Of a stretch of 64,000 nucleotides of DNA, positions 1-6,696 are shown piece after piece. The stretch's first letter is position 1. Each line of letters begins with the position of its first letter. The DNA is from Nocardia yamanashiensis NBRC 100130 (GTDB lineage: Bacteria > Actinomycetota > Actinomycetes > Mycobacteriales > Mycobacteriaceae): NCBI RefSeq assembly GCF_001613325.1, contig NZ_BDCD01000002.1:186001-250000 (forward strand), given 5' to 3'. Under the pieces are notes generated by a model. It made no database searches, was not told the DNA's origin, and was given only the letters and a program-made list of their open reading frames with translations. Position numbers and translations under genes: made by a program.

Positions 1-1
1 C

Positions 2-1111
2 GCTTACGGCGCGACCGACAAATTCGGGCATGTGCGCGAGGACGTCGATTACTGCTGTATGCCGCTGTTCCACGGCAATGCCATCATGGCGCTGTGGGCC
101 CCGGCGCTGGCCAATGGCGCGACGGTCTGCCTCACCCCGAAATTCTCGGCCTCGCAATTCCTTCCGGATATCCGGTTCTTCGGCGCGACCTTCTTCACCT
201 ATGTCGGCAAGGCGCTCGGCTACCTGCTGGCCACGCCGGAAACCGAACTGGATTCCGACAATCGCCTCACTCGCGGGTTCGGCACCGAGGCCTCGGTGGA
301 GGATCAGGCCGAATTCCGGCGGCGATTCGGCGCACCGCTGTTCGAGGGGTACGGCTCGAGCGAGGGCTCGGGGTCGGTGGCGCTGGCCCCCGACGCCCCG
401 CCCGGCGCGCTGGGCCGGCCCGCGCATCCGGGCGTCGCCGTGGTGAATTCCGACACCCTCGAAGACTGTGCTCGGGCGGTGCTGGACGAGCACGGACGGG
501 TGCTGAATCCGGACGCCGCCATCGGGGAAATGGTCGACAAGGCCGGGGCGCTGATCTTCGAGGGCTACTACAAGAACGATGCCGCCGATGCCGAACGCCT
601 GCGCAACGGCTGGTATTGGACCGGCGATCTCGGCTATATCGACACCGACGGGTTCATCTATTTCGCGGGCCGCCAAGGCGATTGGATCCGGGTGGACAGC
701 GAGAACATCTCCGCGCTGGTCATCGAACGGGTGCTGCGGCGCTATCCGGAGGTGGTGGCGGCGGCGGTCTACGCGGTGCCCGATCCGCGCTCCGGCGATC
801 GGGTGATGGCCGCGATCGAAGTGGCCGATCCGGTGGCGTTCGATCTGGTCAAGTTCGCCGAATTCCTGTGCGCCCAAGCCGATCTGGGCGCCAAGGATAT
901 GCCCCGCCTGCTCCGGGTCTCGGCGAGCCTGCCGGTCACCGGCTCCAACAAGGTGCTCAAACGGGAATTGCGCGAGCAGGGCTGGCGCACCGATGAGCCG
1001 GTCCACCAGTGGGCCGGGCGCGGGAATCCGGAATACCGGCCCATGACTGAAACAGACAAAGCGGACTTGGAACGGGAATTCGCCGACCACGGCCGGCAGC
1101 GCTTGCTGTGA
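2..1111 (+). CDS. Long-chain acyl-CoA ligase, FadD1/FadD17-like (5' truncated)
   Basis: C-terminal ~370 residues of an AMP-forming acyl-CoA synthetase, which activates a fatty acid through an acyl-adenylate and loads it on CoA. The frame is open from base 2, so the start is outside the window. Visible adenylation motifs are YGSSEGSGS, YWTGDLGYIDTDGF, GRQGDWIRVDSENIS and, near the C-terminus, SNKVLKREL with the presumed catalytic Lys. The tail resembles the mycobacterial FadD1/FadD17 group more than other FadDs (recalled similarity, not searched). It sits upstream of an acyltransferase and an acyl-CoA dehydrogenase, which suits fatty acid activation for lipid synthesis or beta-oxidation. The substrate cannot be told. 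Confidence 0.9.
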   Translation, partial: AYGATDKFGHVREDVDYCCMPLFHGNAIMALWAPALANGATVCLTPKFSASQFLPDIRFFGATFFTYVGKALGYLLATPETELDSDNRLTRGFGTEASVEDQAEFRRRFGAPLFEGYGSSEGSGSVALAPDAPPGALGRPAHPGVAVVNSDTLEDCARAVLDEHGRVLNPDAAIGEMVDKAGALIFEGYYKNDAADAERLRNGWYWTGDLGYIDTDGFIYFAGRQGDWIRVDSENISALVIERVLRRYPEVVAAAVYAVPDPRSGDRVMAAIEVADPVAFDLVKFAEFLCAQADLGAKDMPRLLRVSASLPVTGSNKVLKRELREQGWRTDEPVHQWAGRGNPEYRPMTETDKADLEREFADHGRQRLL

Positions 1112-1121
1112 GTTGCCTGCT

Positions 1122-1160
1122 CCGGCGGCCGGGCATCCTCCCGCCGCCGGGGCAAGCCCC
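1122..1160. terminator. Possible weak terminator after fadD
   Basis: Two adjacent stem-loops follow the fadD stop: CCGGCGG/CCGCCGG with a 15-base loop, overlapping GGGGC-AA-GCCCC. There is no T tract, and the next gene starts only 68 bases on, so read-through or attenuation is also possible. Confidence 0.3.
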
Positions 1161-1171
1161 GCGCCCGGTGA

Positions 1172-1213
1172 CCGGAACTGAAACTCGTTACGATGCCGTT
1201 ATCGCAGTTCCGG
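1172..1213. promoter_or_regulatory. 9-bp inverted repeat spanning a promoter-like stretch
   Basis: A perfect inverted repeat, CCGGAACTG at 1172-1180 and CAGTTCCGG at 1205-1213, is separated by 24 bases that contain a TACGAT -10-like hexamer. It lies directly before the ribosome-binding site of the acyltransferase. It may be a regulator site or a leader hairpin; no cognate regulator is identifiable. Confidence 0.35.
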
Positions 1214-1227
1214 CAGGGAGGGTTGTT

Positions 1228-2097
1228 GTGTCTCGTCATGACACGGATAGTTCCGAAAACGAAGTACTCACCGACGGCGCACCGCTGCACGTCGAATTGA
1301 CCGATACCGATCGCCGCGTGATCGATCTGCTCACCGCGCCGCAGCGCGCCTGGTTCAGCCCGCGCTTCTACGGCCTGGACAATCTGCCCGCCGAGGGGCC
1401 GGTGCTACTGGTCGGCAATCACACCCTGGCCGGCGGCACCGACGCGCCGCTGCTGGCGCACGAGATTCTGGTGCAGCGCGATCGGCTGGTGCGGGGACTG
1501 GCCGAGAACGTGCTCATCGATGTCCCGGTGCTGCGAGATGCGTTGCACCGCTTGGGAATCGTGCGCGGGAACCGGCACAACTGCCAGACCCTGCTGCGCA
1601 AGGGCGAGGCCGTGGCGGTGTTCCCCGGGGGCGGGCGCGAGGCCATGCGCGGCAAGGGGCAGAAGTATCAGCTGATCTGGGAGGGGCGGACCGGGTTCGC
1701 GCGAATGGCGATCGAGACCGGGGCGACCATCGTGCCCATGGCCATGGTGGGCGGCGACGACATCTTCGACATCGTCTTCGACGGCGACCATCCGGTCATG
1801 GCTCCGGTCAAGCGCCTGGTGGTCGGCATGGGCCTGCGCGCCAACCTGACCCCGCCGCTGATCCGCGGCGTCGGCCCCACCCTGCTGCCCAAGCCGGAGC
1901 GCTTCTACTACTCCCTCGGCACGCCCATCGACACCGCGGCCTGGCAGGACTTCGAGGATGTCGAAGAGGCCGCGAGCGAATTGCAGACCGTGGTGAAGAA
2001 GGAACTCGAAGGCGAACTGGACTTCCTGCTCGCCGAGCGCGCCAAGGATCGCGGGCGCAGCCTGCTCGGCCGCACGCTGGGCTTCCTGGGGCTCTGA
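1228..2097 (+). CDS. Lysophospholipid acyltransferase family protein (MGAT/DGAT-like)
   Basis: Predicted to transfer an acyl group from acyl-CoA to a glycerolipid acceptor at the membrane. The 289-residue protein has the acyltransferase block GNHTLAGGTDAPLL, an H-X6-D spacing seen in the MGAT-like branch in place of the usual HX4D, then FPGGGREAMRGKGQKYQLIW and RTGFARMAIETGATIVPM, both typical of that branch. The GTG at 1228 was chosen because GGGAGGG precedes it; an upstream GTG at 1108 overlaps the fadD stop but would add about 40 unsupported residues. It probably works with the preceding ligase. The acceptor (glycerol-3-phosphate, monoacylglycerol or a wax alcohol) is not determinable. Confidence 0.82.
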   Translation: MSRHDTDSSENEVLTDGAPLHVELTDTDRRVIDLLTAPQRAWFSPRFYGLDNLPAEGPVLLVGNHTLAGGTDAPLLAHEILVQRDRLVRGLAENVLIDVPVLRDALHRLGIVRGNRHNCQTLLRKGEAVAVFPGGGREAMRGKGQKYQLIWEGRTGFARMAIETGATIVPMAMVGGDDIFDIVFDGDHPVMAPVKRLVVGMGLRANLTPPLIRGVGPTLLPKPERFYYSLGTPIDTAAWQDFEDVEEAASELQTVVKKELEGELDFLLAERAKDRGRSLLGRTLGFLGL

Positions 2098-2125
2098 CGT
2101 CACGGTAACGTTCACCCGGGTTCAT

Positions 2126-2172
2126 CCGGTCCGCACCGCGGCATATCCGCAGTCTGCCGCAGTTCGGACCGG
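2126..2172. terminator. Stem-loop between acyltransferase and acyl-CoA dehydrogenase
   Basis: CCGGTCCG (2126-2133) pairs with CGGACCGG (2165-2172) across a loop that itself holds GCGG-CATAT-CCGC. It lies 29 bases after the acyltransferase stop and may end that transcript, though no T run follows. A second repeat, CGGAAGT/ACTTCCG (2184-2210), lies closer to the next gene and could be a protein-binding site. Confidence 0.35.
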
Positions 2173-2264
2173 TTTCCCGGGGTCGGAAGTTAACAGGGAT
2201 TCGACTTCCGGGTACTGTATTGAGCACAGGCGATGTGCCGATGTGGTCACTCATGGAGGTTGGC

Positions 2265-3410
2265 GTGGAACGCACCCTTTTCGAACCCGAACACGATTTG
2301 TTCCGGGAGTCGTTCCGAAAGTTTCTGGATCAGCACGTGGCGCCCCACCACGAGGAGTGGGAGCAGGCCGGCGTCGTCGACCGGTCGGTCTGGCTCGAGG
2401 CCGGTAAGCAGGGCTTCCTCGGCATGGCCGTGCCGGAGGAACTCGGCGGCGGTGGCGTGAAGGACTTCCGCTACAACGCGATCGTGACCGAGGAGGTCAC
2501 CAAGGGCTTCTACTCGGGCCTGGGTTTCGGCCTGCACAACGATGTCATCGCGCCGTACCTGCTGGATCTGGCCAACGATGAGCAGAAGGCGCGCTGGCTG
2601 CCCGGCTTCTGCTCCGGCGAGATCATCACCGCGATCGCCATGACCGAGCCGGGCACCGGTTCGGACCTGCAGGGCATCAAGACCCGCGCGGTCCGCGACG
2701 GCGACGACTGGATTCTCAACGGCGCCAAGACCTTCATCACCAACGGCATCAATGCCGACATTGTCATCGTGGTGGCGCAGACCGATCCCGAGAAGGGCGC
2801 GATGGGCTTCTCGCTGCTCGTCGTGGAGCGCGGCATGCCCGGTTTCGAGCGCGGCCGCAATCTCGACAAGATCGGCCTCAAGGCGCAGGACACCGCCGAG
2901 CTGTCCTTCACCGACGTCCGGGTGCCCGGCAAGAACCTGCTCGGCACCGAGGGCCAGGGCTTCATCCACCTCATGCAGAACCTCCCGCAGGAGCGCCTGT
3001 CCATCGCCGTCATGGCCGCCGCCGCCATGGAGAGCTGCCTGGACCTGACCTGCCAGTACGTCCGCGACCGCAAGGCGTTCGGCAAGCCCATCGGCGCCCT
3101 GCAGAACACCCGCTTCGTGCTCGCCGAACTCGCCACCAAGACCACCGCGGTCCGCGTCTTCGTCGACAAGTGCATCGAATTGCTCAATGCCGAAAAGCTT
3201 TCCGTCGAAGACGCCGCCAAAGCCAAGTGGTGGAGCACCGAGGAACAGCTCGACCTCATCAACCGCTGCCTGCAACTGCACGGCGGCTACGGCTACATGC
3301 GCGAATACCCGATCGCCAAGGCGTACATGGACGCCCGCATCCAGACCATCTACGGCGGCACCACCGAAATCATGAAGGAAATCATCGGCCGCAGCCTGAA
3401 ACTGTCCTGA
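2265..3410 (+). CDS. Acyl-CoA dehydrogenase
   Basis: FAD flavoenzyme of beta-oxidation that introduces the trans-2 double bond into acyl-CoA. At 381 residues it has the normal family length. Seen are the N-terminal helical domain, the AMTEPGTGSDLQGIKTRA flavin/substrate loop, CQYVRDRKAFGKPIG, and near the C-terminus GGYGYMREYPI with the likely catalytic Glu, followed by GGTTEIMKEIIGRS. The start is a GTG with GGAGG six bases upstream; an in-frame TTG at 2220 lacks one. It is a single gene closed by a strong terminator. The sequence resembles long-chain acyl-CoA dehydrogenases; chain length is inferred. Confidence 0.93.
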   Translation: MERTLFEPEHDLFRESFRKFLDQHVAPHHEEWEQAGVVDRSVWLEAGKQGFLGMAVPEELGGGGVKDFRYNAIVTEEVTKGFYSGLGFGLHNDVIAPYLLDLANDEQKARWLPGFCSGEIITAIAMTEPGTGSDLQGIKTRAVRDGDDWILNGAKTFITNGINADIVIVVAQTDPEKGAMGFSLLVVERGMPGFERGRNLDKIGLKAQDTAELSFTDVRVPGKNLLGTEGQGFIHLMQNLPQERLSIAVMAAAAMESCLDLTCQYVRDRKAFGKPIGALQNTRFVLAELATKTTAVRVFVDKCIELLNAEKLSVEDAAKAKWWSTEEQLDLINRCLQLHGGYGYMREYPIAKAYMDARIQTIYGGTTEIMKEIIGRSLKLS

Positions 3411-3416
3411 TCTCCG

Positions 3417-3462
3417 CACTTTTCGAGGCGGCGTCCATCCGGGCGCCGCCTCGAAGTGTTTT
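3417..3462 (+). terminator. Rho-independent terminator of the acyl-CoA dehydrogenase
   Basis: TCGAGGCGGCG (3423-3433) and CGCCGCCTCGA (3444-3454) form an 11-bp GC-rich stem with a 10-base loop. It is extended by CACTT/AAGTG and followed by TTTT (3459-3462). Confidence 0.82.
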
Positions 3463-3519
3463 ACATTCCTGTGTAATTGCTTAGCCACGTTCACGTTTGA
3501 GCTGCTTGCTCGGTAGCAT
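3461..3519 (+). promoter_or_regulatory. Putative promoter region of the Hsp70 operon
   Basis: TTCACG (3490) and TAGCAT (3514) are spaced like a -35/-10 pair 18 bases apart. Just upstream lies the inverted repeat TTACA-N6-TGTAA (3461-3476). No HspR (HAIR) or CIRCE element is visible, which argues against classical heat-shock control. Confidence 0.3.
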
Positions 3520-3541
3520 GTGCTCGCGAAGGAACGGGGGC

Positions 3542-6295
3542 GTGATCGTGGGGACCAGGGAAGAGCTCGAGCGGGCGGCGATCGATGGGGATGCCGTGGC
3601 GATGTACGAGTTCGCCTACCATCTGGCGACGTCGAGTCCGCCCGATGTGGCGGGGGCGCGGCAGTGGTATGAGAAGGCGGCCGCGGCCGGGCACGTGAAT
3701 TCGATGAACAATCGCGGCGTGCTCGCCATCAATGAGAATCCGCCGGATGTGGCGGGGGCGCGGCGGTGGTACGAGCAGGGGGCGGTCGGCGGCGATTCGC
3801 TGGCGATGTTCAATCTGGCCGGGCTGCTGGCGGATCGGGTCGATCCGCCGGAAATTCCGGCCGCGCGATACTGGTATGAGCGGGCCGCGGAAGCGGGGTA
3901 CGCGGAAAGCTACTTCAAGCTCGCGTATCTGCTGGCCGTACGTTCCGATCCGCCCGATTACCACCGGGCCAAGGGGTGGTACGAGAAGGCGGCCGAAGCG
4001 GGAAGCAAGGTCGCGCTGCACAATCTCGGTCTGCTGCACGTGTATTCGCTCGAACCGCGGGATCGGGCGGCCGCGCGGCGCTGGTTCGAGCGCTCCGCGG
4101 CGGCCGGGGACGCCGACTCGGCCTACGAACTCGGCCTCCTGGACGAGGACGACGGAGACCGTGCGGCCGCGGTGCTCCGATACGAGGAGGCCGCGGCGGC
4201 CGGTGTCGGATTCGCGATGAACAATCTCGGCCGGATGATCGAGGCCGAGCTGGGGACGGCGCCGAATGTGCCGGCGGCGCGTGAGTGGTACGAGCGCGCC
4301 GTCGTGTTCGGGAGCAATAACGCGAAGATCAATCTCGCGAGATTGCGCGGCATCGAAGAACTTCCGGTGCGGCCCGAGGTCCCGCGGCTGGTGGATGCCG
4401 CGCGGATCGGCTGGGCGGGCGCACCGCCGGCGGCCGATACCACGACCCCGGTGGGGACGGCGCTGGCCGCACTGTTCGACGATGCGCCCTACCGGCGCAA
4501 CCCTTTCCGGCTCGCCGGCCTGTCCGCCGACGCCGATGCCCGGCAGCTGCGCAAGCGGACCACCGAGCTCGAAGCCAGTGAACGGCTGGGCGCGCCGCCC
4601 ACCTTCCGGGTGTCGCTGCCGGTGACGCCCGCCCCGGAGATCGCCGATGTGAAGGCCGCGCTCAACCAGCTGCGGGAACCGGTGCAACGGCTGCTGCACG
4701 AGCTGCTGTGGGTGTGGCCGATCGACGCCACCGATGCCGCCCTGTTCGCGGGCAACGACCTCGACGGCGTGGAGCGGCACTGGCTGGAACTGTTGTACGG
4801 CAAGGGAACCGACGCCGGTATCGCCGCGCACAATATCGCGGTGGTGCGGCACATACGCGCGCTCGAGGGCTCGCGCGGGGCGGTGCCGGAGACCTGGCTG
4901 GACGCGCTGACCGCGTGGGACGCCGCATTGAACCATCCGGCCGTCTGGAGCCGATTGCTCGCTCGCGGAACCGATATCGACGATCGCCGCCTCGGCGCGC
5001 CGGTGATCGGCCAGCTGCGCCGCGCCCTGCCCGCCGCACTGCTGCGCCCGCACACCGACGCCATCGTGCGCGCCGCCCGAGCCGGCGATATCGACACCGC
5101 CGAAATCCATCTGCTCGTGCTGGATCGCTTCGCCGAACAGCTGCGCGGCTATCCGAGCGCCTTCACCGCCGCCCAGGTCGGCGAGGCCCGCGCGGCCGCC
5201 GTGCGCACCCTGGCGGTCTGGGTGAAAGAGATTGCCGCCGAAGAGTTCTCGGTGGTGGCGAAGGATCCTAAGCAGGGATCGGCCGCGGCGAATCGCATGC
5301 TGGACCGCACCCGCATCGCCTTCCAGGTAATCGACCGCCTGGTCCCGTGGACCGATCCGGTGGCGGCGGGCGCACACGACGATATCGTCCCGTCCGCGCT
5401 CGGCTGCGATATCCGGCATTTCAACGAGACCAAGGATGTGGCCGCCACCGAGGCGCTGCTGCAGCGCCTCGGCCCGCTCGCCACCACCCCGGCCACCCGC
5501 GACCGGCTGACCCGGGAATGGTCAGGCATGGCGGGCGCGCGCATCGAAAAGCTCTGTGACGCAGCGCAAGAGCTGAGCGACCGGGACGCCCGGCAGTCCC
5601 TGACGGCGGCGCGCGAGTTGCTGTCCAAGGCGCAGGTGCCCCTCTCGCGCCTGCGCGCGGCCGGGACCGAGGCCGAGCGGCTCGCCAAATTCCAGGACAT
5701 CGTGGCCCGCGTCGCCACCAACTGCGCGGTGGCCTATTTCAACGAGACCGGCGAACTGGATCCCACCGGCGCGGTGCTGACCGATACCGCCGCGCTGGCG
5801 GTGGGCCAGGAGGCCAAGGACTTCATCGGCAAGCAGCAGACCACGCTCGCCGGTATCCGCCGCGACCGCGAGGCCGCCACCCGGATGCGCGAAACCTGCT
5901 GGTTCTGCGGCAGTAACCGGGCCGCGGAGGGCCAGCACAAGGCGGTCCCGATGTACGGCGAGGTGGTGCGCACCGGCAATCACACGCAATGGAAGTCGAT
6001 GACCATCGACGTGCCGCGCTGCGCCGGCTGCCGGCAGACGCAACTGCCGAGCGAGGAAGCGCGGTCCAAATCCGATGGCGCGGCGGTGTTCTGCCTGATT
6101 GCCGGTTTGATCTCGCTGTTCATCGGATTCGCGGTGCACGCGGTGTTCGTGGTCACGGCACTGTGCGTCGTCGGCCTGATCGCGTTCGGCATGAACGCGT
6201 CCATGAAGAACGAAGAGGGCCACGAACAGGCGCTGCGTTTCCCGCCGGTGGTCGAATACCTGGACAAGGGCTGGAAATACGGGCAGCGGCCCTGA
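3542..6295 (+). CDS. Membrane-anchored Sel1-repeat protein with J-like and zinc-ribbon segments
   Basis: A 917-residue protein first in the Hsp70 operon. Residues ~8-270 hold about seven Sel1-like repeats recognisable by recurring WYEKAAEAG/WYERA helices, normally protein-interaction scaffolds. A segment near residue 320 (NPFRLAGLSADADARQLRKR) resembles the start of J-like modules but has no HPD triad. A long helical region follows. Two CxxC pairs at residues 786/789 (CWFC) and 827/830 (CAGC) look like a zinc ribbon, and about two membrane helices lie near 846-890. The GTG at 3542 has AAGGA upstream. I infer a membrane-located co-chaperone or client adaptor for the Hsp70 two genes downstream; no function is established. 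Confidence 0.75.
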   Translation: MIVGTREELERAAIDGDAVAMYEFAYHLATSSPPDVAGARQWYEKAAAAGHVNSMNNRGVLAINENPPDVAGARRWYEQGAVGGDSLAMFNLAGLLADRVDPPEIPAARYWYERAAEAGYAESYFKLAYLLAVRSDPPDYHRAKGWYEKAAEAGSKVALHNLGLLHVYSLEPRDRAAARRWFERSAAAGDADSAYELGLLDEDDGDRAAAVLRYEEAAAAGVGFAMNNLGRMIEAELGTAPNVPAAREWYERAVVFGSNNAKINLARLRGIEELPVRPEVPRLVDAARIGWAGAPPAADTTTPVGTALAALFDDAPYRRNPFRLAGLSADADARQLRKRTTELEASERLGAPPTFRVSLPVTPAPEIADVKAALNQLREPVQRLLHELLWVWPIDATDAALFAGNDLDGVERHWLELLYGKGTDAGIAAHNIAVVRHIRALEGSRGAVPETWLDALTAWDAALNHPAVWSRLLARGTDIDDRRLGAPVIGQLRRALPAALLRPHTDAIVRAARAGDIDTAEIHLLVLDRFAEQLRGYPSAFTAAQVGEARAAAVRTLAVWVKEIAAEEFSVVAKDPKQGSAAANRMLDRTRIAFQVIDRLVPWTDPVAAGAHDDIVPSALGCDIRHFNETKDVAATEALLQRLGPLATTPATRDRLTREWSGMAGARIEKLCDAAQELSDRDARQSLTAARELLSKAQVPLSRLRAAGTEAERLAKFQDIVARVATNCAVAYFNETGELDPTGAVLTDTAALAVGQEAKDFIGKQQTTLAGIRRDREAATRMRETCWFCGSNRAAEGQHKAVPMYGEVVRTGNHTQWKSMTIDVPRCAGCRQTQLPSEEARSKSDGAAVFCLIAGLISLFIGFAVHAVFVVTALCVVGLIAFGMNASMKNEEGHEQALRFPPVVEYLDKGWKYGQRP

Positions 6296-6318
6296 CCGGC
6301 CGAGGAGGGGACAAGGGC

Positions 6319-6696
6319 ATGGACAAGGATTTCCGGCCGGTTCTGGCAGAACTGGCGACCGGCGTGTGGCGGCTGCGCGGCAAGCTCGACGGCGCGCGCC
6401 CGGACGAGGATGTGCGCAAGCTGCTGAGATCGGTGGCGCGGCAATTGGATTCGATGACGGACGCGCTCGCCGACGCGGGCGTGCAGGTGCAGTCGCACAC
6501 CGGTGAATTCTTCGACGCCGGGCAGTCGGTGGAGGTGATCGCCTTCGAGGCTTCCGCGGCGGTGCAGCGCGAGACGGTCGCCGAGACCGTCACCCCCACC
6601 GTGTACGTGGACGACCGCATGGTGCAGATGGGGCAGATCATCGTGGCCACGCCCGCCGATTCGACGGTGGCGCAGGAACTTTCGGAAGGACGTTGA
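6319..6696 (+). CDS. GrpE-like nucleotide exchange factor (short)
   Basis: A 125-residue protein preceded by GAGGAGGGG. The N-terminal half is helical. The C-terminal half, ending ETVTPTVYVDDRMVQMGQIIVATP, resembles the beta domain of GrpE, where a sequence of the type GYKLGDRVLRPARVVV is usual. It is much shorter than canonical GrpE (about 180-220 residues) and lacks most of the long coiled coil. Its stop overlaps the start of the Hsp70 gene (TGATG), which implies coupled translation. I infer nucleotide exchange for that specialised Hsp70. The similarity is weak and the call leans on context. Confidence 0.6.
   Translation: MDKDFRPVLAELATGVWRLRGKLDGARPDEDVRKLLRSVARQLDSMTDALADAGVQVQSHTGEFFDAGQSVEVIAFEASAAVQRETVAETVTPTVYVDDRMVQMGQIIVATPADSTVAQELSEGR

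Noticed and set aside
3411..3541. A heat-shock HspR (HAIR) or CIRCE element before the Hsp70 operon
   Set aside because: Neither the CTTGAGT-N7-ACTCAAG nor the TTAGCACTC-type repeat is present; only a short TTACA-N6-TGTAA repeat was found.
3491..5419. A 642-codon minus-strand frame opposite the Sel1 protein
   Set aside because: Arg/Gly/His-rich repeats reflect the antisense of Sel1 repeats; no ribosome-binding site or domain.
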